From: Flagellimonas alvinocaridis
GTDB taxonomy: Bacteria; Bacteroidota; Bacteroidia; Flavobacteriales; Flavobacteriaceae
DNA: 64,000 nt
Direction of reading: 5' to 3'
Assembly (NCBI RefSeq): GCF_004916895.1
Contig: NZ_SNTZ01000003.1
Coordinates: 1 to 64,000, forward strand
Below the pieces are notes generated by a model. It saw only the letters and a program-made list of their open reading frames with translations. It was not told the origin of the DNA and did not search any database. Shown in pieces: positions 42,385 through 52,295 of the stretch; position 1 is the stretch's first letter, and each line of letters starts with the position of its first letter. Made by a program: the position numbers and the translations under genes.

Positions 42385-42801
42385 ATGAGAATATTTTGGT
42401 TCAAAATATTATCTTGTTTTATGGCACTCAACGTGCTGGCATCCACCTTTTCCTTTGCGGTGGCACAACACTATTGTGGGGAAGATCTTGTTGATTTTTC
42501 CTTCTTCGGTAAAGCGGAATCCTGTGGAATGGATATGCAGCAGCCATCGGATTCACACCAGCACAAGCTGCAGAAAAAACAGTGTTGCGATGACGAAACG
42601 CTTTCCGTACAAGGAAATGGGGATCTATTGCTTTCCGTTGAAAATTTAAGTGTTGGGGAGCATCAGTTCCTGGTTGCCTTCACGTACAGTTACATCAATC
42701 TTTTTGAGGGATTACAGGAAAATATAGTTTCTGTCGTACATTACCCTCCGCCCCTTTTGGTCAAGGATATTCAGATTCTTGATCAAACTTTCCTTATTTA
42801 A
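42385..42801 (+). CDS. HYC_CC_PP-type Cys-rich secreted protein, copy 2
   Basis: A 138-residue secreted protein. The signal peptide is followed by QHYCGEDLVDFSFFGKAESC (HYC), a CC pair in KKQCCDDETL, and the PP segment HYPPPLLVKDIQILDQTFLI. It shares the C-terminal plan with the minus-strand copy at 41415, including the terminal TFLI. It is the first plus-strand gene of the copper cluster, 104 bp before cusA. Probably a periplasmic metal-binding accessory. Confidence 0.85.
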   Translation: MRIFWFKILSCFMALNVLASTFSFAVAQHYCGEDLVDFSFFGKAESCGMDMQQPSDSHQHKLQKKQCCDDETLSVQGNGDLLLSVENLSVGEHQFLVAFTYSYINLFEGLQENIVSVVHYPPPLLVKDIQILDQTFLI

Positions 42802-42905
42802 GAGCATATCGATGACGTTTGGCCGTGCTATGGTTTTTGGCATGGCCCTAGGTATTTATTGCCTTTGGAACATTTTCATTATTTCCAACACAATAAACTC
42901 ATGAT

Positions 42906-45900
42906 ATGCTTAATAAAATCATAAAATACTTTTTAGAGAACAAACTGGTGACCGTTCTCGTTTTAATAACGTTGGTTACCTGGGGGATTGTCACTTCCCC
43001 CTTCAATTGGAATACGGGCTTTCTCCCAAAAGACCCGGTGCCCGTGGATGCCATTCCCGATATTGGGGAAAACCAGCAAATTGTTTTCACGCAATGGCCC
43101 GGGCGATCGCCACAAGATATCGAGGATCAGATTTCTTATCCAATGACGACCTATTTACTTGGAATTCCAGGGGTGAAAACGATCCGTAGTTCATCCATCT
43201 TTGGATTTTCCAGTATCTATATCATTTTTAATGATGATGTGGAATTTTATTGGTCGCGCTCCCGGATCCTTGAAAAATTGAATTCACTTCCCGCAGGGCT
43301 GTTGCCCGATGGGGTAACCCCGACTTTGGGTCCTGACGCCACGGCATTGGGACAGGTATATTGGTATACCCTGGAAGGAAGGGACAAGGATGGGAACCCT
43401 ACAGGAGGATGGGATCTGCACGAAATACGGACTGCCCAGGATTTTTATGTGAAATACGGGTTGAATGCCGTGGACGGGGTGTCCGAAGTGGCTTCGATCG
43501 GTGGTTTCGTCCAAGAATATCAAGTGGATGTAAATCCAGATGCCCTGAAAGCCTATAATATTCCTTTATACAAGGTCATGGAGGCCGTACGGAAGTCGAA
43601 CAGGGATGTGGGCGCCAAGACCATTGAAGTCAATCAAGCAGAATATTTGGTCAGGGGCTTGGGATATGTCAAAAATACGGAAGACATAGAAAAGGCCGTG
43701 GTTGACGTCTTTGACAATGTCCCGGTTCGGGTCAAGGATATTGGGGTGGTCAGCTTGGGACCGGCCACACGAAGGGGCGTGCTCGATAAAGGGGGCGCCG
43801 AAGTGGTAGGTGGCGTCGTGGTCGCCCGTTATGGTTCCAATCCTTTGGCGGTCATCAATAATGTGAAGGACAAGATCAAGGAAATCGCACCCGGTTTGCC
43901 CAAAAAGACATTGGCCAATGGTGTGGAAAGCCAATTGACCGTGGTCCCGTTTTATGACCGGACACAGCTCATCCACGAGACCATAGGTACTTTGGAAAAT
44001 GCCCTGTCCCACGAAATACTGATCAGCATCATCGTTGTACTGGTACTTGTCCTCAACCTGAGGGCCTCTGTGATCATATCCAGTCTATTGCCTGTCGGGG
44101 TCCTAATGACCTTTATTGTCATGCAATATGCCGGGGTAGATGCCAATGTGGTGGCCCTTTCCGGGATAGCCATTGCCATAGGGGTGATGGTGGACGTGGG
44201 GATCGTGTTCGTCGAGAACATTATCCGTCATTTGGAAATGCCCGAGAACCATGGTGCCAAGGGCAAGGAACTCATTCAGGTAATATATAAGGCCACCGTG
44301 GAAGTGGCCTCGGCAATTACGACCGCATTGGCGACCACCGTCGTGAGCTTTGTGCCTGTCTTTGCCATGCAATCGGCAGAAGGGAAGCTATTTAGGCCCT
44401 TGGCCTTTACCAAGACCTTTGCCCTGTTGAGCGCCTTTGTGCTGGGAATCGTTGTGCTTCCGGCATTGGCCCATTTTGTAATGGGGGTGGATTATGACAA
44501 GAAACGGGTGCGACGGTTTTGGTCCATTCTATTGATATCCACCGGGCTTATTTTTGCATTTTATGCCCAGATGTGGTTGCCATTGGTCATTTCACTCATT
44601 GGGTTGAACAATTTGATGGAACCCAAATGGCCGGAGCACTATAAATCGTTTCCCAACTATATCAATTTGGGACTGACCGTTTTTATCGCTTCCTTCTTCC
44701 TGACCGAGGAATGGATGCCCTTGGGACCCCAAAACGGTATTGTGGTCAACTACTTTTTTGTGTTGTTCCTAGTGGGCATTATCCTGGCCGCTTTGATGGG
44801 AATCGTACATTTCTATACCCCGGTCCTAAAGTGGTGTCTGGAAAACAAAGGAAAGTTCATGCTCATCCCATTCGTGACCCTGTTTTTTGGGGTATTGGTT
44901 TGGCTGGGGTTCGATAGCACCTTTGGAATCGTGGCCAAAGGCTTTGAATCGGTAGGTTGGAAAAGTGTCAGACAGACCTCGGGATGGCAGGCAGCTTCCA
45001 AGAGATTCCCGGGAATAGGATCCGAGTTCATGCCATCGCTCAATGAAGGTTCGTTCCTGTTGATGCCGACATCCATGCCGCATTCAGGGGTGGAATACAA
45101 CAAAAGGGTGGTTGGACAGTTGGATATGCTCTTGGGAAGCATACCCGAAGTGGACTTGGTTGTCGGTAAACTCGGTCGCGTTGAATCCGCACTGGACCCT
45201 GCACCCATTTCCATGTATGAGAACATCATCAACTATAAACCTGAATTCATTGTGAATGAAGACGGACATAGGGTCCGTTATAAAGTAGATCGAAAGGACA
45301 GGTTCATTACCCAGCATAAAGACACTTTGACCAATGAGGAGGCCTTGCAGTTAGGGATTGCCGAGAAGGACCTGATCGTGGATGAGGACGGTGAGTTTTT
45401 CCGAAACTGGAGGCCCCATATCAAATCCCCCAACGATATCTGGGATGAGATCGTAAAGGTCACCAAGATCCCGGGCATAACCTCTGCTCCCAAATTACAG
45501 CCCATAGAAACCCGGTTGGTGATGTTGCAGACCGGAATGCGCGCTCCCATGGGGATCAAGGTTTTTGGTCCCGATCTGAAGACCATCGAGGATTTTGGGA
45601 TGCAATTGGAAGGTATCTTGAAGGAAGTGCCCTCGGTCAAGGCAGAAGCCGTATTCGCCGATAGAATAGTGGGCAAACCTTATTTGCACCTCAATATCAA
45701 CAGGGACGGGATATCCCGATATGGTTTGAACATTGAAGATGTGCAGCAAAGCATCGAAACAGCGATCGGTGGGATGAAAATCACCTCCACCGTTGAAGGT
45801 AGGGAACGTTTTCCCGTGCGGGTGCGCTACCCGAGGGAATTGAGGGACGACCCGGAATCGTTGAAGAAAATTTTGATTCCCACACCGGTAGGGGCGCAAA

Positions 45901-46742
45901 TTCCCTTATCCCAAGTGGTGGATTTTGAATATGTCCGCGGGCCTCAGGCCATCAAGAGCGAAAACACCTTTTTGGTGGGCTATGTGCTTTTTGATAAACG
46001 GGACGGTTTTGCGGAAGTCGATGTGGTGAACGATGCCCAGGAAGCCATCCAGAAAAAAATCGATGCAGGGGAATTAACGGTTCCCGCCGGAATAAGCTAT
46101 AAGTTTTCTGGGAGTTATGAGAACCAAATCAGGGCAGTGAAAAGACTGTCCATTGTCATACCGATCAGTTTGATCGTGATTTTCTTGCTCCTGTTTTTTC
46201 AGTTCAAGACGGTCATCGCATCCTCCATCCATTTTTCCGGAGTTTTTGTTGCTTTTGCGGGAGGTTTCATAATGCTCTGGCTCTATGGTCAGGATTGGTT
46301 CATGAATTTTGCCATTTCAGGGGTCAACATGCGGGATCTGTTCCAAATGCACACGATCAATTTAAGCGTTGCGGTTTGGGTTGGTTTTATCGCACTTTTC
46401 GGTATTGCCACCGATGATGGTGTCATCATGGGTACGTACATCCACCAGGTTTTTGAGGAAAAGAACCCTCAAACCGTACCGGATGTAAGAGCGGCGGTTT
46501 TGGAGGCAGGGAAAAAAAGGGTCCGTCCCGCCATGATGACGGCCGCCGTGGCCATCATCGCCCTTTTGCCCGTGCTGACCTCTACCGGAAAAGGGGCCGA
46601 CATTATGATTCCCATGGCCATCCCGACTTTTGGGGGAATGGCCATTCAGATCATGACCATGTTCGTGGTCCCGGTACTCCAAGCCTATTGGAGGGAAACA
46701 GTCATTATAAATCGCAACAAAGCATTGAAAAAAATACAGTAA
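42906..46742 (+). CDS. cusA: CusA/CzcA-type RND heavy-metal efflux pump
   Basis: A 1278-residue heavy-metal RND pump. Landmarks: VDAIPDIGENQQIVFTQWPG near the N-terminus, TM4 proton relay GIAIAIGVMVDVGIVFVEN with its Asp, LVMLQTGMRAPMGIKVFGPD, and AIGGMKITSTVEG. Mets at these positions correspond to the Cu/Ag path of CusA. It is about 230 residues longer than E. coli CusA; the additions are extra TM segments between TM6 and TM7 (near residues 530-680) and a loop near 780-840, both common in Bacteroidetes. It pumps periplasmic or cytosolic Cu(I) outward with TolC and CusB partners next to it. Confidence 0.93.
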   Translation: MLNKIIKYFLENKLVTVLVLITLVTWGIVTSPFNWNTGFLPKDPVPVDAIPDIGENQQIVFTQWPGRSPQDIEDQISYPMTTYLLGIPGVKTIRSSSIFGFSSIYIIFNDDVEFYWSRSRILEKLNSLPAGLLPDGVTPTLGPDATALGQVYWYTLEGRDKDGNPTGGWDLHEIRTAQDFYVKYGLNAVDGVSEVASIGGFVQEYQVDVNPDALKAYNIPLYKVMEAVRKSNRDVGAKTIEVNQAEYLVRGLGYVKNTEDIEKAVVDVFDNVPVRVKDIGVVSLGPATRRGVLDKGGAEVVGGVVVARYGSNPLAVINNVKDKIKEIAPGLPKKTLANGVESQLTVVPFYDRTQLIHETIGTLENALSHEILISIIVVLVLVLNLRASVIISSLLPVGVLMTFIVMQYAGVDANVVALSGIAIAIGVMVDVGIVFVENIIRHLEMPENHGAKGKELIQVIYKATVEVASAITTALATTVVSFVPVFAMQSAEGKLFRPLAFTKTFALLSAFVLGIVVLPALAHFVMGVDYDKKRVRRFWSILLISTGLIFAFYAQMWLPLVISLIGLNNLMEPKWPEHYKSFPNYINLGLTVFIASFFLTEEWMPLGPQNGIVVNYFFVLFLVGIILAALMGIVHFYTPVLKWCLENKGKFMLIPFVTLFFGVLVWLGFDSTFGIVAKGFESVGWKSVRQTSGWQAASKRFPGIGSEFMPSLNEGSFLLMPTSMPHSGVEYNKRVVGQLDMLLGSIPEVDLVVGKLGRVESALDPAPISMYENIINYKPEFIVNEDGHRVRYKVDRKDRFITQHKDTLTNEEALQLGIAEKDLIVDEDGEFFRNWRPHIKSPNDIWDEIVKVTKIPGITSAPKLQPIETRLVMLQTGMRAPMGIKVFGPDLKTIEDFGMQLEGILKEVPSVKAEAVFADRIVGKPYLHLNINRDGISRYGLNIEDVQQSIETAIGGMKITSTVEGRERFPVRVRYPRELRDDPESLKKILIPTPVGAQIPLSQVVDFEYVRGPQAIKSENTFLVGYVLFDKRDGFAEVDVVNDAQEAIQKKIDAGELTVPAGISYKFSGSYENQIRAVKRLSIVIPISLIVIFLLLFFQFKTVIASSIHFSGVFVAFAGGFIMLWLYGQDWFMNFAISGVNMRDLFQMHTINLSVAVWVGFIALFGIATDDGVIMGTYIHQVFEEKNPQTVPDVRAAVLEAGKKRVRPAMMTAAVAIIALLPVLTSTGKGADIMIPMAIPTFGGMAIQIMTMFVVPVLQAYWRETVIINRNKALKKIQ

Positions 46743-46743
46743 A

Positions 46744-47967
46744 ATGAAAAATGTATTGACCATCATATTTGTCTTGACAAGTATCCTTTCCAACGGCCAG
46801 ACCTTGGAGGATTACTTTAAGGTAGCGGCTGAGAACAATCCAGGGTTGCTTTCACAGTACAAAGATTTTGAGGCGGCGTTACAAAAAGTACCGCAGGTGA
46901 AGGCTTTACCAGATCCAAACCTGTCCTTTGGGTACTTCATCTCCCCGGTCGAAACCCGGGTAGGGCCCCAAAAGGCAAGGTTTTCACTGACTCAGATGTT
47001 TCCTTGGTTTGGAACCTTAAAGGCCCAAGGTGATGCCGCTGCACTTATGGCAGAGGCCAAGTACCAGTCTTTTTTGGATGCCAGGAACAAACTTTATTAC
47101 GAGGTTTCAGCAGCTTATTTTCCATTGTACGAACTTAAGGAGTGGGTACGGATCGAAGAGGACAACATTGCCATTCTGGAATCCTACAGGACGGTTTCCA
47201 ATACGAAATTCAAAAATGGCTTGGGATCATTGGTCGATGTCTTAAGGGTGGACGTGCTTTTAAAGGAAGCCCGGACGAATCTGGGTATCCTTAAACATAA
47301 GGAAATCCCCCTTTTGGCGTCCTTCAATAAACTATTGGACCGTAAGGAAGATGAACAAATAAACATCCCTGAGACCTTTGGGGTCAATGTACTGCCCATT
47401 GATTATGTCAAAGATTCCTTGGTAGTGGACCATCCGCTCTTGAATTCCCTGGAATTAAAGGTCAAGGCTGCAGCGGCATCCGAAAGGGCAGCCCTTAAAC
47501 AAGGCCTGCCAAAAGTGGGGGTCGGACTGGACTATGTAATGGTTGATAAGCGTACCGACATGGTGGTTCCCGATAATGGCAAGGATGTATTGATGCCCAT
47601 GGTTACCTTGAGCCTGCCCCTATTCAGGGGTAAGTACAGGGCAGCCGAAAAGGAGGCCCAATTGATGCAGGAAAGTTATGCACTGCAAAAAAAGGAAGTC
47701 ACCAATACATTGAAGACCAATTATGAAATGGCCGTTTTTGACATAAGGCAGCAGACGGATTTGATTTCCCTCTTTGATGAACAGATCATGGAATCGGAAC
47801 AAGCACTCAATCTGTTGTTCACAGCCTATGGGAATTCCGGGAAGGACTTCGAGGAGGTGTTACGAATGCAGCAACAATTGTTGAAGTATACTAAATTGAA
47901 AATAAGCGCATTGACGCAATATGAAATAGCGTTGGCCAAGTTTAACTATATCACGGCAAAAAAATAA
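46744..47967 (+). CDS. TolC-family outer-membrane factor (CusC-like)
   Basis: A 407-residue outer-membrane efflux protein. Signal peptide MKNVLTIIFVLTSILSNGQ; then the typical coiled-coil helices such as KVPQVKALPDPNLSFGYFIS, QMFPWFGTLKAQGDAAALMA and the later PMVTLSLPLFRGKYRAAEKEA. It forms the trimeric channel for the RND pump. The start is 1 bp after the cusA stop, so the two are translationally coupled. CusB follows 4 bp later. Specificity comes from the pump, not this channel. Confidence 0.93.
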   Translation: MKNVLTIIFVLTSILSNGQTLEDYFKVAAENNPGLLSQYKDFEAALQKVPQVKALPDPNLSFGYFISPVETRVGPQKARFSLTQMFPWFGTLKAQGDAAALMAEAKYQSFLDARNKLYYEVSAAYFPLYELKEWVRIEEDNIAILESYRTVSNTKFKNGLGSLVDVLRVDVLLKEARTNLGILKHKEIPLLASFNKLLDRKEDEQINIPETFGVNVLPIDYVKDSLVVDHPLLNSLELKVKAAAASERAALKQGLPKVGVGLDYVMVDKRTDMVVPDNGKDVLMPMVTLSLPLFRGKYRAAEKEAQLMQESYALQKKEVTNTLKTNYEMAVFDIRQQTDLISLFDEQIMESEQALNLLFTAYGNSGKDFEEVLRMQQQLLKYTKLKISALTQYEIALAKFNYITAKK

Positions 47968-47971
47968 TCAG

Positions 47972-49813
47972 ATGAAATCAGAAACACAAAAAATAGTAAA
48001 AATAGCCTTGTCCACCTTGGTTCTTGGACTTTTGCTGGGATGGCTATTGTTCGGGGGCTCCAAGGGCAATGCCACAGAGGAACACCAACATACTTCGGAA
48101 GTATCGGGAGAAACCATTTGGACCTGCTCCATGCATCCCCAGATCAGACAGACGGAACCGGGAGATTGTCCCATTTGTGGGATGGACTTGATCCCTTTGG
48201 AAAATGACAACGGTTCGGAACTGGACCCCATGGCCGTTAGCATGTCGAAAACCGCCATGCAGCTTGCCAATGTCACTACGGAAATCGTGGGCAAGACCGC
48301 CCCGGTCAAATTGATCGATCTTAATGGCAAGGTGGAAGCGGATGAACGATCGATCTATTCCCAATCTTCCCATATTCCCGGCAGGGTGGAACGGCTAATG
48401 GTGAATTTTACAGGGGAGTATATCAAGCAGGGGCAGATCATCGCCTATATTTATTCCCCTGATCTGGTCACTGCACAAGAGGAACTTTTTGAAGCAAGAA
48501 AGGTGGCGGACACCCAACCGCAGTTTTTTAATGCCGCCAAGGAAAAATTAAAAAACTGGAAGCTTTCCGACAACCAAATCGCACAGATACTTCAATCCGG
48601 GACCGTTAAGGAGGAATTGCCGATACATGCCGATGTTTCAGGCTACGTTACCGAAAAAATGGTAAACCTTGGCGACTATGTCAACAAGGGCAAGGCATTA
48701 TATCAAATTGCCAACCTGAACAGCGTTTGGGTACTGTTCGATATTTATGAGTCCGACATGCCCTGGGTAAGAAAAGGCGATGAAGTGGTCTTTACCATAC
48801 CCTCGCTCCCGGGCGAAAACTTCAAAGGCAGGATTTCCTATATCGACCCGGTGATCAATCCCATGACAAGGGTTGCCAAGGCCAGAATCGAGATCGGGAA
48901 CACCGGTTTAAGGTTAAAGCCGGAAATGTTCGCTTCCGGAACCGTAAAAGCAAAACAGCCCATTGCATCAGAAGCGATAACCATTCCTAAGTCGGCAGTG
49001 ATGTGGACCGGGGAACGTTCTGTGGTATACATCAAGAATACCACATCCAATGGGGTGAATTTTGTGTTGCGCGATGTCACCTTGGGACCATCGTTGGGAA
49101 ATGGTTTCATTGTCAAGGAGGGGCTGCAAGAAGGGGATGAGATCGCGGTAAACGGGACCTTTAGTATCGACGCGGCGGCCCAATTGGCCGGGAAACCGAG
49201 CATGATGAATCCTGAAGGTGGGCCCGCCATGACGGGACATAACCACGGAGGCATGAAGATGGGGGATGACAAGGGTACAGGCGGTAGCGATCATTCGGAA
49301 ATGGATATGGGGGATCCCGGCTTGGAAAACAAAACAGACCATTCTGATATGAACCAGCGAATGACGGCGACAGCGACTTTTAAAAACCAATTAAAACAGG
49401 TGTTGAGCGCCTACTTGGAGTTAAAGGATGCGCTTGTCAATGATAATGCCGCCAAGTCCAATGCCGCTGCAAAAAAAGTGTTGTCGGCCTTGGAACATGT
49501 GGATATGAAACAATTGACGGACAAAAAGGCGCACGGCCATTGGATGACGATATCGAAGGAAATCTCCAATTCGGCGAATTCCATTTCAAAGATATCGGAT
49601 ATCAAAGCCCAACGCGATCATTTTAAACATCTGTCCGCCCATCTATCCAAAGGTGTCAAGCTTTTTGGGGTCGATCAAAAGATATACGAACAGTTTTGCC
49701 CGATGGCCGATAACAACAAAGGTGCCTATTGGTTGAGTACGACCAAAGAGATCAAAAATCCCTATTTCGGAGAGGCTATGTTGACCTGCGGTGAAATCAC
49801 CGATGAAATGTAA
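47972..49813 (+). CDS. cusB: RND periplasmic adaptor CusB with HMBD and DUF3347
   Basis: A 613-residue adaptor. After an N-terminal membrane anchor (residues 8-28), a heavy-metal-binding domain reads WTCSMHPQIRQTEPGDCPICGMDLIP. The adaptor core follows (GRVERLMVNFTGEYIKQGQI, then ANLNSVWVLFDIYESDMPWV). A His/Met-rich linker (NHGGMKMGDDKG, near 425-450) leads to a C-terminal DUF3347 domain (about 475-613) with EQFCPMADNNKGAYWLS and MLTCGE. The extra domains would load copper into the pump. A free lipoprotein carrying the same DUF3347 lies at 53735. Confidence 0.92.
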   Translation: MKSETQKIVKIALSTLVLGLLLGWLLFGGSKGNATEEHQHTSEVSGETIWTCSMHPQIRQTEPGDCPICGMDLIPLENDNGSELDPMAVSMSKTAMQLANVTTEIVGKTAPVKLIDLNGKVEADERSIYSQSSHIPGRVERLMVNFTGEYIKQGQIIAYIYSPDLVTAQEELFEARKVADTQPQFFNAAKEKLKNWKLSDNQIAQILQSGTVKEELPIHADVSGYVTEKMVNLGDYVNKGKALYQIANLNSVWVLFDIYESDMPWVRKGDEVVFTIPSLPGENFKGRISYIDPVINPMTRVAKARIEIGNTGLRLKPEMFASGTVKAKQPIASEAITIPKSAVMWTGERSVVYIKNTTSNGVNFVLRDVTLGPSLGNGFIVKEGLQEGDEIAVNGTFSIDAAAQLAGKPSMMNPEGGPAMTGHNHGGMKMGDDKGTGGSDHSEMDMGDPGLENKTDHSDMNQRMTATATFKNQLKQVLSAYLELKDALVNDNAAKSNAAAKKVLSALEHVDMKQLTDKKAHGHWMTISKEISNSANSISKISDIKAQRDHFKHLSAHLSKGVKLFGVDQKIYEQFCPMADNNKGAYWLSTTKEIKNPYFGEAMLTCGEITDEM

Positions 49814-49835
49814 TTGAACAAATGTAAATGAATGA

Positions 49836-52295
49836 ATGATGAAAATATTGAAATCTAAAATCTTGTTTTTTGTCCTAACTGCCTTGACGACCCATGTTTT
49901 TGGGCAAGTGGGGACAAATGGTGAGGACAGAAAAGAGGAAGGTAGACCCGTTCGGGAATACAATCTTGTACTGGAACAGAACAAATTGACCCTCGGTGGG
50001 GTCACTGCCGATGCAATGACCATCAATGGGAGTATTCCGGGACCGGTCTTGGAATTCAACGAGGGTGACTTCGCCCTGATCAACGTGACCAATAAGATGG
50101 ATGTGGAAACCTCCGTACACTGGCATGGATTGATCTTGCCCAATTTTTATGACGGGGTTCCCTATTTGACCACACCGCCCATAGAACCTGGCACAACTTT
50201 CCAATATCGGATTCCGATCAACCAATCAGGTACCTATTGGTACCATTCCCACACCATGCTGCAAGAGCAAAAGGGGGTGTATGGCTCGATACTGATCCAT
50301 CCCAAGGAAAAGACGTTGGACTACGATAAGGATTTGGTCGTGGTGCTCTCCGATTGGACGAACGAAAAGGCCATGAACGTGCTCCGAAACCTTAAACGGG
50401 GAAACGAGTGGTACCAGGTCAAAAAAGGGACCGCGGTGCCCTTGAGCAGGGTCATCAAGGAAGGTGCACTAGGTGCACAACTCAAATTTTGGCGAGATCG
50501 TATGGAAGGAGCGGATATTGCGGATATCTACTACCCCGCATTTTTGACCAATGGGAAAACATTGGCCGAATACCCTGATTTCAAACCAGGGGAAAAAGTG
50601 CGGCTCCGGTTCGTCAATGCCTCTGCCTCCACCTATTATTGGATGGATTTCGGTGGCGGTAACCCCATGGTGGTTTCCGGGGATGGTGTCGATGTGGAGC
50701 CTGTTTCCAAAAGTCGTTTTCTTTTTGGCATTGCCGAGACCTATGATGTCATCGTGACCGTTCCTGAAGGCACTTTGGAGGTAACGGCCACGGCACAGGA
50801 CGGCTCCGGGCATACCTCGTTGCATTTAGGGCAGGGAACGCTTTTTCCCGCAACGACCATCGATAGGCCCGACAAAGTGGCGATGATGAAACAAATGGCC
50901 CAAATGGACATGAAAATGGGAGCTCCGGCAATGGCCGGCAACAAGAAGAAAAATACACCCGAATATTTGATGCAAAAGTATGGGATGCAGATGGACATGA
51001 AGGATGGCAGCATGGATATGGGTATGCACAATGGGATGTCGATGGATAAGACCGAAATGAGCGGTCAAAAGGATAAACCCATTGCGAAGATGGATGATAA
51101 AAGGCCTATGAATGCGAATGAAGATCATAGGCACATGGAGATGGATAAAAAGATGGGGGATATGGCAGGAATGGAAAAGGATTCAACGTCAATGAAATCC
51201 ACCGGACATAAGGACAAGATGGAAAACCCTATGGTTCAGACTATGCCAATGATGCAGAAAGACACTTCAGCTTTTGATTACGATACCCGTAAAACGTATT
51301 TCAACTATGACTTCTTAAAAGCAAAGGAAAGTACTACCTATAATGCCGATCTGCCCGTCAATGACATTCTGTTGAACCTGACGGGAAATATGCAACGGTA
51401 TATCTGGAGTATGAACGGTGTGCCACTTTCAGAAACCGATAAGATCAAGATCAAAGGTGGGGAAGTAACCCGGATCACCCTCAACAACCTGACCATGATG
51501 CACCATCCGATGCACCTCCATGGGCATTATTTCAGGGTCATCAATGAGAATGGTGAAAAGTCACCCTTGAAACATACGGTCAATGTGCCGCCCATGCAGA
51601 AAGTGGTCATCGAATTTTATAATGAAGAGTACGGGGATTGGTTTTTCCACTGTCATATCCTCTACCACATGATGGGGGGCATGGCCAGGGTTTTCAGTTA
51701 TGATACCCCAAGGGATCTGAGGATGAAGGATTTTCCTGTTCAAAAGTTGGTAGATGAAACTGACCATTATTATGCTTGGGGTGCTGCCAGATTGGGTTCC
51801 AATTTTAATGAACTCTTCCTTGTTTCAAGTAATATCAGGAATGAATTTGGGGTACGGGCAGAATTTGACTACGACCAAAATGCCGAGGTGGAAGTCAATT
51901 ATAACAGGTATCTCAATGACTGGGTACGGGTCTATGCAGGGGTAAACACGGAAACCTCCATCCCTGATTCCTATGACCGTTTCAATACAGTGGGACTGAT
52001 AGGGGTCAAGTATTTTACCCCATACCGCTTTAATATGGATGTGAGTATGGACCACCAGCTGCGTCCAAGAATAAGGTTGGATAGGGAACTATTGCTTTTT
52101 CCCAGGATTTTCCTCGAGGGGGAATATGAATTTCGGGCCGATTTTGGATGGGTCAACGATTTGGGGAATTCATCCTATGAAAGTGAGACCCAATGGCTGG
52201 TAGGGGCCTCCTATATCCTTTCACGTAATTTTTCAATCCAGGCCAATTACAACAACCGATATGGTTGGGGCGGAGGCCTGCTAGCCCGTTTTTAA
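49836..52295 (+). CDS. Multicopper oxidase fused to CopB-like outer-membrane domain
   Basis: An 819-residue protein. Signal peptide (residues 1-23). Cupredoxin copper ligands are HWHG at 95-98, HSH at 137-139, HLHGH at 560-564 and HCHILYHMMGGM at 605-616, so type 1, 2 and 3 centres should be complete. A Met/His-rich insert spans about residues 350-480, typical of CopA/PcoA Cu(I) oxidases. Residues about 640-819 are unlike a laccase: GVRAEFDYDQNAEVEVNYNR and FPRIFLEGEYEFRADFGW alternate like a beta-barrel and match the CopB/PcoB family, ending in ARF. This would anchor the oxidase to the outer membrane. Confidence 0.88.
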   Translation: MMKILKSKILFFVLTALTTHVFGQVGTNGEDRKEEGRPVREYNLVLEQNKLTLGGVTADAMTINGSIPGPVLEFNEGDFALINVTNKMDVETSVHWHGLILPNFYDGVPYLTTPPIEPGTTFQYRIPINQSGTYWYHSHTMLQEQKGVYGSILIHPKEKTLDYDKDLVVVLSDWTNEKAMNVLRNLKRGNEWYQVKKGTAVPLSRVIKEGALGAQLKFWRDRMEGADIADIYYPAFLTNGKTLAEYPDFKPGEKVRLRFVNASASTYYWMDFGGGNPMVVSGDGVDVEPVSKSRFLFGIAETYDVIVTVPEGTLEVTATAQDGSGHTSLHLGQGTLFPATTIDRPDKVAMMKQMAQMDMKMGAPAMAGNKKKNTPEYLMQKYGMQMDMKDGSMDMGMHNGMSMDKTEMSGQKDKPIAKMDDKRPMNANEDHRHMEMDKKMGDMAGMEKDSTSMKSTGHKDKMENPMVQTMPMMQKDTSAFDYDTRKTYFNYDFLKAKESTTYNADLPVNDILLNLTGNMQRYIWSMNGVPLSETDKIKIKGGEVTRITLNNLTMMHHPMHLHGHYFRVINENGEKSPLKHTVNVPPMQKVVIEFYNEEYGDWFFHCHILYHMMGGMARVFSYDTPRDLRMKDFPVQKLVDETDHYYAWGAARLGSNFNELFLVSSNIRNEFGVRAEFDYDQNAEVEVNYNRYLNDWVRVYAGVNTETSIPDSYDRFNTVGLIGVKYFTPYRFNMDVSMDHQLRPRIRLDRELLLFPRIFLEGEYEFRADFGWVNDLGNSSYESETQWLVGASYILSRNFSIQANYNNRYGWGGGLLARF

